Notes under the pieces: model-generated
Seen by the model: only the letters and a program-made list of their open reading frames with translations
Told to the model about the DNA's origin: nothing
The model's database searches: none
From: Nostocoides sp.
GTDB taxonomy: Bacteria; Actinomycetota; Actinomycetes; Actinomycetales; Dermatophilaceae
Length of the DNA stretch: 64,000 nucleotides
Direction of reading: 5' to 3'
Assembly: GCA_016702415.1 (NCBI GenBank)
Contig: JADJEA010000008.1
Coordinates: 62,001 to 126,000 of the forward strand
Translations under genes and position numbers: made by a program
Part shown: positions 1-7,721 of the stretch, piece by piece
How positions within the stretch are numbered: position 1 is the first letter of the stretch
Layout: every line of letters starts with the position of its first letter

Positions 1-1
1 C

Positions 2-52
2 TCCTTCAATCGCGTCGGAGAGTACGTCCAGGCGACCTGCCACGAGAACTGA
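2..52 (+). CDS. C-terminal tail of an unidentified gene (partial)
   Basis: An open frame enters from the left edge and ends at a TGA at 50-52. It encodes about 16 residues ending in EYVQATCHEN. Codon choice (third position mostly G/C) looks like coding sequence, and the frame ends just before the convergent LacI gene. Too little is present to name a family. Confidence 0.35.
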   Translation, partial: SFNRVGEYVQATCHEN

Positions 53-54
53 GA

Positions 55-1104
55 TCAGGTCCCCGGCCGGATTTCCCCGGACCCGCGCACCACGAGCGTG
101 GGCGCGAAGACCGTATGCCGTGGGGCCGAGTCGTCCCCGTCGAGTCGCGCGAGCAGGCGCTCGCCCACACACTCGCCCAATCTCGTTGCGTCCTGGCGGA
201 TGACCGTCAGCCCGGGGTCGACCAGGTCGGCCATGGGGAGGTCGTCGAAGCCGACATGGGCGATGCGGCGCTGCAGCCCCCGCCTCATCAACTCCCGCAC
301 CACGCCCTCCGCGATGACATTGCGGGCGGCGAAGAACGCCGTCGGGGGATCGTCGAGGTCGAGCAGACCGGCGGCGACCGTCGAGGCGGTCCCCGCGTCG
401 CGGATATCCCGAACGAGCAGGGAGTCGTCCAGCGGGAGGCGGGCCGCGGCATACGCCTCCCGGACGCCCTCGACGCGGCGGGCGGAGGTCGGGATGCTCG
501 CGAGGTCGGTGAGGATTCCGATCCGACGGTGCCCGTGGGCGAGGAGGTGCTCGATCGCCGCCCGGGCACCGGCGCGGTTGTCCACCGTGACCGAGTCCAC
601 GTCGATCCCGGCCGGTCGACGGTCGGCGAAAACGATGGGCAGGCCCGCGCGCACCTCGGCCGAGAGATAGTCCTGCCGGTCGCTGGCGGGCATGAGGACC
701 AGGCCGTCGACGCGGCGGGAGAGGAGGTTTTCGACGATCTCCCGCTCGCGCACGTCGACCTCGTCGAGGCTGGCGGCCAGGAGAAGTATCGAGCGCGGGC
801 GCAGGGCATCCTCGACCGCGCGGAGCATGGTCGCGGAGAAGCTGTTCCCCACATCCTGGACCAGCCCTCCGACGACGCCGGTCCGCGCGCCTCCACGTCG
901 CAGGTTGCTGGCTGCGAGATTGTGTCGGTAGTCGAGCCTCCCGGCCGCCACCAGCACCCGGTCCCGAACGCTGGGGGAGACTCCGGGTTCGTCGTTGACG
1001 ACGCGGGAGACCGTCTTGAGGCTGACGCCGGCGAGGGCGGCGACATCGCGCATCGTCGGCCGGTCGGCGCGCCCACCAGGCCCTGACAACGATGTCACCC
1101 TCAT
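55..1104 (-). CDS. LacI-family regulator, probable repressor of the divergent sugar ABC operon
   Basis: Encodes up to 349 residues. An N-terminal helix-turn-helix (TMRDVAALAGVSLKTVSRVV, about residues 17-36) is followed by a periplasmic-binding-protein-like effector domain with the usual HGHRRIGILTD and HVGFDDLPMADLVDP segments. This is the standard LacI/GalR layout. It is transcribed away from frcBCA and two similar palindromes lie between them, so it most likely represses that operon and itself and is released by a sugar. The ATG at 1104 places one palindrome inside the first codons; the true start could be further in, for example the ATG at 1053 just before the HTH. Family assignment is firm; the regulated sugar is inferred from the neighbours. 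Confidence 0.88.
   Translation of the reverse strand: MRVTSLSGPGGRADRPTMRDVAALAGVSLKTVSRVVNDEPGVSPSVRDRVLVAAGRLDYRHNLAASNLRRGGARTGVVGGLVQDVGNSFSATMLRAVEDALRPRSILLLAASLDEVDVREREIVENLLSRRVDGLVLMPASDRQDYLSAEVRAGLPIVFADRRPAGIDVDSVTVDNRAGARAAIEHLLAHGHRRIGILTDLASIPTSARRVEGVREAYAAARLPLDDSLLVRDIRDAGTASTVAAGLLDLDDPPTAFFAARNVIAEGVVRELMRRGLQRRIAHVGFDDLPMADLVDPGLTVIRQDATRLGECVGERLLARLDGDDSAPRHTVFAPTLVVRGSGEIRPGT
1085..1096. promoter_or_regulatory. Putative LacI-family operator 1
   Basis: GACAACGATGTC is a near-palindrome with one mismatched pair relative to the perfect copy at 1184-1195. It lies at the 5' end of the LacI gene. Two matching sites about 100 bp apart suggest autorepression, possibly with looping. 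Confidence 0.55.
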
Positions 1105-1146
1105 GTCACGATTTGTATTCCAATTCGGTCAGCCGCGCAAGGGCTC

Positions 1147-1176
1147 TTGACAGTTTCCGTCAAATCCCGCTAAGAA
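1147..1176 (+). promoter_or_regulatory. Probable sigma70-type promoter of frcBCA
   Basis: TTGACA at 1147-1152 is followed after 18 nt by TAAGAA at 1171-1176. The operator at 1184-1195 sits immediately downstream, where a bound repressor would block initiation. The -35 match is perfect; the -10 is approximate. Confidence 0.5.
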
Positions 1177-1183
1177 TGCATAC

Positions 1184-1195
1184 GACAACGTTGTC
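1184..1195. promoter_or_regulatory. Putative LacI-family operator 2
   Basis: GACAACGTTGTC is a perfect 12-bp palindrome with the central CG typical of LacI/GalR operators. It lies between the predicted -10 and the frcB start. Confidence 0.65.
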
Positions 1196-1256
1196 AACCG
1201 AGCTCCCGCTCGGCCCACAGCGCCGCTGGCGCTCGACTTTCGGAGGTTCTCCCAGG

Positions 1257-2354
1257 ATGAAGACTCTCTCAACCCGCGGCACCCGCCGGCTCCTGTCGAT
1301 CGTCGGGGCGGCATCGCTCGGACTCTCGCTCGCGGCCTGTGGCGACTCCGGCAGTAACGGGGGCACGGCTTCGGGAAGTGGCGGCGAGACCGTCGGCGTC
1401 ACCCTGATCACCAAGGACTCGACCAACCCCTTCTTCGTGGCCATGCAGAAGGGTGCCCAGGCCGACGCCGGCAAGAACAATGTCAAGCTCACCATTGCCT
1501 CCGGCAAGCAGGAGGGCGACGACCAGGGCCAGATCGACGCGATCGAGCAGGCCATCGCCCGCGGCGACAAGGGCATCCTCATCACCCCGATGTCCGATGG
1601 TGTCAACTCCGCGATCAAGAAGGCCCGCGAGGCGGGTCTCTTCGTCATCGCCCTCGACACCCCGCCCGACCCCGCCGACACCGTCGACATCACGTTCGCC
1701 ACCGACAACCGCAAGGCCGGCAAGCTCATCGGCGAGTGGGCCAAGAAGCAACTCGGCGGCAAGGACGCGACGATCGCTCTCCTCGACCTGTTCAACGACA
1801 AGATCGTCTCCGTCGACTACAACCGCGACCAGGGCTTCCTGGAGGGCATGGGCATCGACGTCAAGGACGGCAAGAAGAACGGCGACGAGGCCGCGACCGG
1901 CACCTACGACGGTGGGAAATACACCATCGTCTGCAACGAGCCGAGCAATGGCGCCGAGGACGGCGGCCGGACCGCGATGGAGAAGTGCCTCGCCAAGAAC
2001 CCCAACGTCAACGTCGTCTACACGATCAACGAGCCGGCCGCCGTCGGTGCCAGCGCAGCCCTCAAGGCCGCCAACAACACCACCGCGCTCGTCGTCTCCG
2101 TCGACGGTGGCTGTGCGGGCGTCAAGTCGGTCAAGGACGGCATCATCGGGGCCACCTCGCAGCAGTACCCCCTCAAGATGGCCACGCTGGGCATGGAGGC
2201 CATCGCCAAGATCGCCCGGGGCGGCGAGAAGCCCAAGGTGACCGAGGGTCTCGACTTCTTCGACACCGGTGTCGCCCTGGTCACCGACAAGAAGGCCGAC
2301 GGTGTCGACAGCATCAGCTCCGACGAGGCACTGAAGATCTGCTGGGGCAACTGA
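1257..2354 (+). CDS. frcB: Sugar ABC transporter substrate-binding lipoprotein (fructose FrcB type)
   Basis: The ATG at 1257 is chosen because GGAGG stands at 1242-1246 and the protein then begins with a lipoprotein signal peptide; the longer upstream frame adds only unlikely residues. Product 365 aa. The lipobox ends LAAC with the lipidated Cys at residue 28. The mature part is a Peripla_BP_4 ribose/fructose-type fold (TNPFFVAMQKGAQ near the start, ALDTPPDPADTVDITFATDN in the middle) and ends in CWGN, resembling the C-terminus of fructose-binding FrcB. It should capture the sugar outside the membrane and hand it to FrcC. First gene of frcB-frcC-frcA. Fructose is inferred from resemblance; ribose, xylose or another monosaccharide cannot be excluded. 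Confidence 0.8.
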   Translation: MKTLSTRGTRRLLSIVGAASLGLSLAACGDSGSNGGTASGSGGETVGVTLITKDSTNPFFVAMQKGAQADAGKNNVKLTIASGKQEGDDQGQIDAIEQAIARGDKGILITPMSDGVNSAIKKAREAGLFVIALDTPPDPADTVDITFATDNRKAGKLIGEWAKKQLGGKDATIALLDLFNDKIVSVDYNRDQGFLEGMGIDVKDGKKNGDEAATGTYDGGKYTIVCNEPSNGAEDGGRTAMEKCLAKNPNVNVVYTINEPAAVGASAALKAANNTTALVVSVDGGCAGVKSVKDGIIGATSQQYPLKMATLGMEAIAKIARGGEKPKVTEGLDFFDTGVALVTDKKADGVDSISSDEALKICWGN

Positions 2355-2358
2355 GGAC

Positions 2359-3381
2359 ATGACGACCTCCACGTCGGATGCTGCCGCCCAGTTCGCTGGG
2401 CGGCAGCAGTCCCCGGTGCAGAGGATTCAGCACCTGCTCCACCAGTTCCCGTGGATCAGCCCGCTGCTCATCCTCCTCATCAGCTTCGCCGTGTTCACCG
2501 GGCTCAACCCGCGCTTCCTCACGGCGAACTCCATCGGTCTGCTCCTGCAGCAGACCGCCATCGTCGCGGCGCTGGCGGTCGGGCAGACCCTCGTCATCCT
2601 GACCGCCGGCATCGACCTGTCGGTCGGGGCGATCATGGTGTTGTCGATGATGGTCATGGCGACCCTCGCCAAGGACGGCGGGATGCCGGGCATCATCGCC
2701 CTCATCGTCGGGGTGGCCCTGGCCACGGGCGCCGGTCTGCTCAACGGCCTGCTCGTGACCCGAATCAACCTCCCGCCCTTCATCGTCACCCTCGGCACCC
2801 TGTCGATCTTCACCGCGATCGCCCTGCTCTACTCGGGTGGGTCGAGCATCCAGGAGAGTCACCTCCCGGGGCTGATCAACTTCCTCGGTGACGGGTTCGG
2901 CATCGGCAAGTTGCGGTTGACCTGGGGTGTCATCCTCGTCGTCCTGATGTATGCCGTGGTCGGTTTCGTCCTCAGCCAGACCGCCTGGGGCCGCTATGTG
3001 TATGCCGTGGGCGACGACCCCGAGTCGGCTCGCCTCTCCGGTGTCCCGTCACGGCGGGTGCTGCTGCAGGTCTACACCGTGGCCGGCTTCATCTACGGTC
3101 TGGCCGCTTGGGCCCTCATCGGGCGCTCCGGTGCGGCCACCCCGAATGCCATCCCGGACGCCAACCTCCAGAGCATCACCGCGGTCGTGATCGGCGGCAC
3201 CAGCCTCTTCGGCGGCCGGGGCCGGCTCATCGGGACCCTGATCGGTGCGGTCATCGTCCAGGCGTTCGCCTTCGGGCTCTCCCTGGCCGGTGTCAACCAG
3301 CAGTGGCGGGTCCTGGCGACCGGCATCCTCGTCATCGTCGCCGTCGCCATCGACCAGTGGATCCGGAAGGTGAAGGCATGA
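2359..3381 (+). CDS. frcC: Sugar ABC transporter permease (FrcC/RbsC type)
   Basis: 340 aa, starting four bases after the frcB stop. It is a BPD_transp_2 (RbsC-like) permease: about 8-10 hydrophobic helices, with the family signatures NPRFLTANSIGLLLQQTA, GQTLVILTAGIDLSVGA and ALIGRSGAATPNA followed by the IGGTSLFGGRGRLIGTLIGA segment near the C-terminus. It forms the membrane channel, presumably as a homodimer, between FrcB and FrcA. Its TGA overlaps the frcA ATG (ATGA), so the two are probably translationally coupled. Confidence 0.85.
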   Translation: MTTSTSDAAAQFAGRQQSPVQRIQHLLHQFPWISPLLILLISFAVFTGLNPRFLTANSIGLLLQQTAIVAALAVGQTLVILTAGIDLSVGAIMVLSMMVMATLAKDGGMPGIIALIVGVALATGAGLLNGLLVTRINLPPFIVTLGTLSIFTAIALLYSGGSSIQESHLPGLINFLGDGFGIGKLRLTWGVILVVLMYAVVGFVLSQTAWGRYVYAVGDDPESARLSGVPSRRVLLQVYTVAGFIYGLAAWALIGRSGAATPNAIPDANLQSITAVVIGGTSLFGGRGRLIGTLIGAVIVQAFAFGLSLAGVNQQWRVLATGILVIVAVAIDQWIRKVKA

Positions 3382-4217
3382 GCATCCCGAAACTGCCACT
3401 GGCGGTGGACCACATCCCCGACGCCAAGCGGCACGTCTACGAGCAGGAGCCCATCCTGTCCGGGCGGGGACTCGGCATCATGTTCGGCCGGGTCGTCGGT
3501 CTCGACGGGGTCGACATCGACCTCTATCCCGGCGAGGTGCTCGCGGTCATCGGGGACAACGGGGCCGGCAAGTCGACCCTCATCAAGTGCCTCACCGGCG
3601 CCTACCTGCCGACCTCCGGCGAGATCTACATGGAGGGCCGGAAGGTCGACTTCAAACGACCCCAGGACGCCCGCGAGGCCGGCATCGAAACGGTCTACCA
3701 GCAGCTGGCCGTCATCCCCGCGCTCGACATCTCCAGCAACCTCTACCTCGCGCGTGAGGAGCGCCGACCCGGTCCGCTCGGGAGCGTCCTGCGGATGCTC
3801 GACAAGAAGGGCATGGCCACCCGCGCCGGGGAAGCCGTCACTCGCCTCGGCATCCAGACGATCCAGAACATGGGTCAGGCCGTTGAGACCCTCTCCGGTG
3901 GCCAGCGCCAGGCCGTCGCCGTGGCCCGCGCCGCGGCGTTCGGGTCCAAGGTCGTCGTGCTCGACGAACCCACCGCGGCCCTCGGCGTCAAGGAGTCCGG
4001 GATGGTCCTCGACATGATCAAACAGCTGCGGGACAACGGTCTCGGAGTCATCCTCATCTCGCACAACATGCCGCACGTCTGGGAGGCGGCCGACCGCATC
4101 CACATCCAGCGGCTCGGCGGCTGCGCCGGGGTCATCACCCCGCAGTCCCACGACATGGGCGAGGGCGTGGCGATCATGACCGGGGCCAAGAAGTTGGTCG
4201 CGGAGGCGCCCGCCTGA
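3378..4217 (+). CDS. frcA: Sugar ABC transporter ATP-binding protein (FrcA type)
   Basis: The ATG at 3378 overlaps the frcC stop; frames extending further upstream run over frcC and are not real. Product 279 aa with one ABC domain: Walker A GDNGAGKST, signature LSGGQRQAVAVARA, Walker B VVVLDEPTAAL, and H-loop in LISHN. Unlike RbsA or XylG it is not a tandem-domain ATPase; a single domain with the tail LGGCAGVITPQSHDMGEG matches the FrcA branch. It powers import of the sugar bound by FrcB. A strong terminator follows at 4251. Confidence 0.82.
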   Translation: MSIPKLPLAVDHIPDAKRHVYEQEPILSGRGLGIMFGRVVGLDGVDIDLYPGEVLAVIGDNGAGKSTLIKCLTGAYLPTSGEIYMEGRKVDFKRPQDAREAGIETVYQQLAVIPALDISSNLYLAREERRPGPLGSVLRMLDKKGMATRAGEAVTRLGIQTIQNMGQAVETLSGGQRQAVAVARAAAFGSKVVVLDEPTAALGVKESGMVLDMIKQLRDNGLGVILISHNMPHVWEAADRIHIQRLGGCAGVITPQSHDMGEGVAIMTGAKKLVAEAPA

Positions 4218-4250
4218 CCCGCCCGACACGCTGACCCGCACGACAGTGCC

Positions 4251-4284
4251 GACCGGGGGCCGTGAGCGATCACGGCCCCCGGTC
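4251..4284 (+). terminator. Stem-loop terminator after frcBCA
   Basis: A perfect 15-bp stem (4251-4265 pairing with 4270-4284) with a GCGA loop, 34 bases after the frcA stop. No T-run follows, which is common for actinobacterial terminators. Confidence 0.7.
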
Positions 4285-4330
4285 GTGTCACGATTGGGGC
4301 GACCCGCTCCCGGCGACCGAAGGAGAACTC

Positions 4331-4876
4331 GTGGCCGGCACCGAGCCGAACCCCGCGGCATACGGACACATGCCCGCCCCACCCCCCGGAGGACGTATGC
4401 CGTCCGCCCACCCCCCGGTCACCCGCCCCAGGTCGATGGATCTTGCCGTCCGCTTCATCCAGGCCGGCGGGGTGCTCTCGCTCGTCAGCATCGTCCTGAC
4501 CGTCCTCACGCGCGATGAGATCCGGGCCGCGGCGGAGAAGCGGATGCGGGACGCCGACCCGAAGGTGACCCAGGCGCAGATCGACTCGGCGATGTCTTTG
4601 GGGTTGGCGGTCGGTGTCGTGTGGGGTCTCGTGGTCGCCGCGCTGTGGTTCACGATGGCCGCCCTCAACGGTCGGGGTCAGTCGTGGGCGCGCATCCTGT
4701 CGGCGGTCTTCTTCATGATCGCGACCCTGCTGACCATCCTCAGCCTGACCCAATCGACCTCCGGCCTGGCCAGAGCGCTCACCCTGCTGTCGTCCGCGGT
4801 CGGATGCGGGGCGATGTATTTCCTGTTCCGCCCCGAGTCGACGGCCTACTACCAAGCCCGCAGCGGCAAGGCCTGA
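4331..4876 (+). CDS. Small multi-pass membrane protein with Pro-rich N-terminus
   Basis: The GTG at 4331 has AAGGAG five bases upstream. Product 181 aa. A Pro/Gly-rich cytosolic N-terminus (about 35 residues) precedes four hydrophobic segments, including VLSLVSIVLTVLT, GLAVGVVWGLVVAALWFTMA, ILSAVFFMIATLLTILSLT and the C-terminal ALTLLSSAVGCGAMYFLF. This layout is common in actinobacterial proteins of unknown function. Convergent with the DUF4032 gene, with only 7 bases between stops. No function can be assigned. Confidence 0.65.
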   Translation: MAGTEPNPAAYGHMPAPPPGGRMPSAHPPVTRPRSMDLAVRFIQAGGVLSLVSIVLTVLTRDEIRAAAEKRMRDADPKVTQAQIDSAMSLGLAVGVVWGLVVAALWFTMAALNGRGQSWARILSAVFFMIATLLTILSLTQSTSGLARALTLLSSAVGCGAMYFLFRPESTAYYQARSGKA

Positions 4877-4883
4877 CTCTGCG

Positions 4884-6158
4884 TCATCGGGCGGTTCGGC
4901 GGACCACCGGCAGTTCCTGGGTGTCGACCGCGTGGACGGGGATCTCGGTTGTGTCCACGCCGAGGATCGACTTCTCCTCCGGCTTGCTCGGTAAGACGTT
5001 GGCGACATAGTCGACGGTCGCATCCTCGATCCGGATGTCCTGTCCGGCGAGTTCGGCCATGTACCACCGGTGCTCGAGGATCTCGTGGAAGAGCTCGGCC
5101 GGCTCGAGCTTGCCGCGCATCCGGGGCGGCACCGAGCGGGTGATCGGCTCGTAGATGTCGGCGAGCCAGTCGTGGGCGACAAGCTCCTCGTCCTCGCCCT
5201 GCCGGTCGGTCGCGGCCCGGAAGGAATCGAGGTCGTTCAGGAGCCGGCGCGCTTGGCCCTCCTCCACGTCGAGCCCGGTCAGGCGCAAGAGCCGCCGTGA
5301 GTGGTGCCCGGCGTCGACGACCTTGGGCTGGATGAAGATCGACGTCCCCCCGAGGTCGGTGACGGTGGCGAGTTCGTCGACGTCGAAGCCGATGTCGTTG
5401 AGGCGCCGGATCCGGTCCTCGACCCGCCACCGCTCCCCGGACCCGAAGGTCTCGGCGGCCGTGAGTTCGTCCCACAGCTCGCGGTAGCGGTGGACGATGC
5501 GCTCGGAGGTATCGATCGGGTCCTCGCCGTGCAGGAGGCCGCCCGCCTCCAGATCGAACAACTCGCCGGCAATATTGACCCGAGCGATGTCGAGATCGTG
5601 CTCGCGCTGCCCGTCGGAGAGCCGCTCGCGCAACTCCCCGGTCTCGGCATCGACGAGGTATGCCGCGAACGCCCCTGCGTCGCGGACGAAGAGCGTGTTG
5701 GACAACGAGACGTCCCCCCACCAGAACCCGGCGAGGTGGAGCCGCACGAGAAGGACGGCGAGGGCATCGATGAGCCGGGCGGCGGTGTCGGGACGCAGCG
5801 ACTGGCTGTAGAGCGCGCGATAGGGCAGCGAGAATTGCAGATGGCGCGTCACCAAGCACGCGTCGAGCGGCGCTCCGGCCGCATCGACCCGGCCCGAGAC
5901 GACGGCGAACGGCTCGACGCACGGGAGCCCGAGCCGGCCGAGGTTGCGGAGCATGTAGTACTCCCGCACCGCCAACTCGGCCTTGATCTCCTTGATCGCC
6001 AGGATGCGGCCGGAGAGTTTGACGAACCGGACGACATGCCGCGAAATCCCCCGGGGAAGCGCGGCCAGACGGTCGGCGGGCCAGTCCTCCAGCGGCATAC
6101 TCCACGGGAGGTCGAGCAGCGCGGGGTCCGGCCTGGATGCGGTGATGTCGAGCGCCAC
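4884..6158 (-). CDS. DUF4032 / protein-kinase-like fold protein
   Basis: Translation probably begins at the GTG at 6158 (V-ALDITASRPDPALL); upstream extension in this frame is low quality. Product 424 aa. The first half resembles the lipopolysaccharide kinase (WaaP/InaA-like) fold: ILAIKEIKAELAVREYYMLRNL would supply the ATP-binding Lys and Glu, and GFWWGDVSLSNTLF resembles an HGDxxxxN catalytic loop with Gly-Asp and Asn kept. The second half matches DUF4032 (DVDELATVTDLGG to the LVAHDWLADIYEPI region). The enzymatic role is unknown. Single gene between convergent and codirectional neighbours. Confidence 0.75.
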   Translation of the reverse strand: MALDITASRPDPALLDLPWSMPLEDWPADRLAALPRGISRHVVRFVKLSGRILAIKEIKAELAVREYYMLRNLGRLGLPCVEPFAVVSGRVDAAGAPLDACLVTRHLQFSLPYRALYSQSLRPDTAARLIDALAVLLVRLHLAGFWWGDVSLSNTLFVRDAGAFAAYLVDAETGELRERLSDGQREHDLDIARVNIAGELFDLEAGGLLHGEDPIDTSERIVHRYRELWDELTAAETFGSGERWRVEDRIRRLNDIGFDVDELATVTDLGGTSIFIQPKVVDAGHHSRRLLRLTGLDVEEGQARRLLNDLDSFRAATDRQGEDEELVAHDWLADIYEPITRSVPPRMRGKLEPAELFHEILEHRWYMAELAGQDIRIEDATVDYVANVLPSKPEEKSILGVDTTEIPVHAVDTQELPVVRRTAR

Positions 6159-6312
6159 GCCGCCAGTTTCCCAGACTCGGGGGCACGCCGGGACCGGCAC
6201 CTCTCGCATCGCCGTGGCGGACGCCGCGGACACGGCAGCGCCGCCCGGCGGGTGCCGAGCGGCGCTGTCGGTGACCCTGGGTGCGTGCCCGTGGTCGTAT
6301 GCCGAGTTGTCG

Positions 6313-7410
6313 TCAGTCGACGAGCCGCTCGCCGGTGGTGCCGTTGAAGATGTGGACGCGGCCGGACTGCGGGGTGATGTACATCGTCGCGCCCTTCTCC
6401 GGGGGACGACGACCGTCGACGCGGGCGATGAAGGGCTTCTCGATGCCCTCCTCCTTGGTGACCTGGCCGGCCTGGGGGGTGCCGTAGATGTAGGCGTCGG
6501 CACCGAGTTCCTCGACGACCTCGATGGTGATCGGCAGGCCGTCACCCTCGGGGCGGACGTCGACGTCCTCGGGGCGGACCCCGACGATGACCTCGGAGCC
6601 GGCGTTGCCGAGGGCGCCGCGCGGGACCGGGATCGTCGTGGACCCGAACCGGACGCCACCGTCGACGACCGGCATACCGATGAGGTTCATGGCGGGGGAG
6701 CCGATGAAGCCGGCGACGAAGAGGTTGTCTGGGTGGTCGTACATGTGCCGCGGGCTGTCGCACTGCTGCAGCAGGCCGTCCTTGAGGACCGCGACGCGGT
6801 CACCCATCGTCATGGCCTCGGTCTGGTCGTGGGTGACGTAGACCGTGGTGACGCCGAGGCGCCGCTGGAGCGAGGCGATCTGGGTGCGCGTCTGGACGCG
6901 GAGCTTGGCGTCGAGGTTGGACAGCGGCTCGTCCATGAGGAAGACCTGCGGGGAGCGGACGATCGCGCGACCCATGGCGACACGCTGCCGCTGACCACCG
7001 GAGAGGGCCTTCGGCTTGCGCTCGAGGTACTGCGTGAGGTCGAGGATCTTGGCGGCTTCCTTGACCCGGGTGTCGATCTCGCTCTTGTTGACGCCGGCGA
7101 TCTTGAGGGCGAAGCCCATGTTGTCGGCGACGGTCATGTGGGGGTAGAGCGCGTAGTTCTGGAAGACCATTGCCACGTCGCGGTCCTTGGGGGACAGGTT
7201 GGTGACGTCGCGGTCCCCGATCCAGATCTTGCCGCCGTTGACCTCCTCGAGGCCGGCCAGCATCCGCAGGCTCGTGGACTTGCCACAGCCGGAGGGGCCG
7301 ACGAGAACGAGGAATTCCCCGTCCGCGATGTCGATGTTGAGCTTGTCGACGGAGGGGCGGGTGGCGCCGGGGTAGACCCGGGTGGCGTCATCGAACTTGA
7401 CGGTTGCCAT
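6313..7410 (-). CDS. msmX: ABC ATPase for carbohydrate import (MsmX/UgpC/MalK type)
   Basis: 365 aa. Walker A GPSGCGKST, Q-loop VFQNYALYPH, signature LSGGQRQRVAMGRA, Walker B VFLMDEPLSNLDAKLR, H-loop YVTHDQTEAM, then a C-terminal TOBE/MalK-like regulatory domain (VGVRPEDVDV). GGAGAG lies about eight bases before the ATG at 7410. It is divergent from malEFG, which has no ATPase gene of its own, so it is the likely energiser of that importer. Such ATPases often serve several sugar transporters. Confidence 0.88.
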   Translation of the reverse strand: MATVKFDDATRVYPGATRPSVDKLNIDIADGEFLVLVGPSGCGKSTSLRMLAGLEEVNGGKIWIGDRDVTNLSPKDRDVAMVFQNYALYPHMTVADNMGFALKIAGVNKSEIDTRVKEAAKILDLTQYLERKPKALSGGQRQRVAMGRAIVRSPQVFLMDEPLSNLDAKLRVQTRTQIASLQRRLGVTTVYVTHDQTEAMTMGDRVAVLKDGLLQQCDSPRHMYDHPDNLFVAGFIGSPAMNLIGMPVVDGGVRFGSTTIPVPRGALGNAGSEVIVGVRPEDVDVRPEGDGLPITIEVVEELGADAYIYGTPQAGQVTKEEGIEKPFIARVDGRRPPEKGATMYITPQSGRVHIFNGTTGERLVD

Positions 7411-7721
7411 GAGGCGAACTCTCCTTCACCGGCAGGAACGTGCCGGACGATCCGTTGTAAAGGTGACACACCGCCGGACATCGGTGTCCGGGGCCACACC
7501 AGTGTGCCCGACACCAGCTCTTGACGCCAGTCCAGACCGGATTTTGTTCGTTCAAGTTGCGTGCTGTCCGGTGCCGGCGGGCTCGTTATCAAACCGAGAC
7601 CTTTTGCGAACCTATGAAATGCCTTGCACTCACCTAGCAATTCTTGCAAGGACGGGGGTATGGTGATCCCATCCTCGGCAGGGACGCATCGTGGCTCCCT
7701 GCGACCCACATAGGAGAGTCA
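7411..7721. promoter_or_regulatory. Divergent msmX / malE control region with CTTGCA operator pair
   Basis: This 311-bp gap has no plausible gene. CCTTGCA at 7622-7628 and TGCAAGG at 7645-7651 form an inverted repeat; read another way, CTTGCA recurs at 7623 and 7643. MalR, the LacI-family maltose repressor of Streptomyces, is reported to recognise CTTGCAG-like elements, and a LacI gene ends this locus. A possible -10 (TATGGT, 7659-7664) lies just downstream. Site assignment is inference. Confidence 0.5.
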
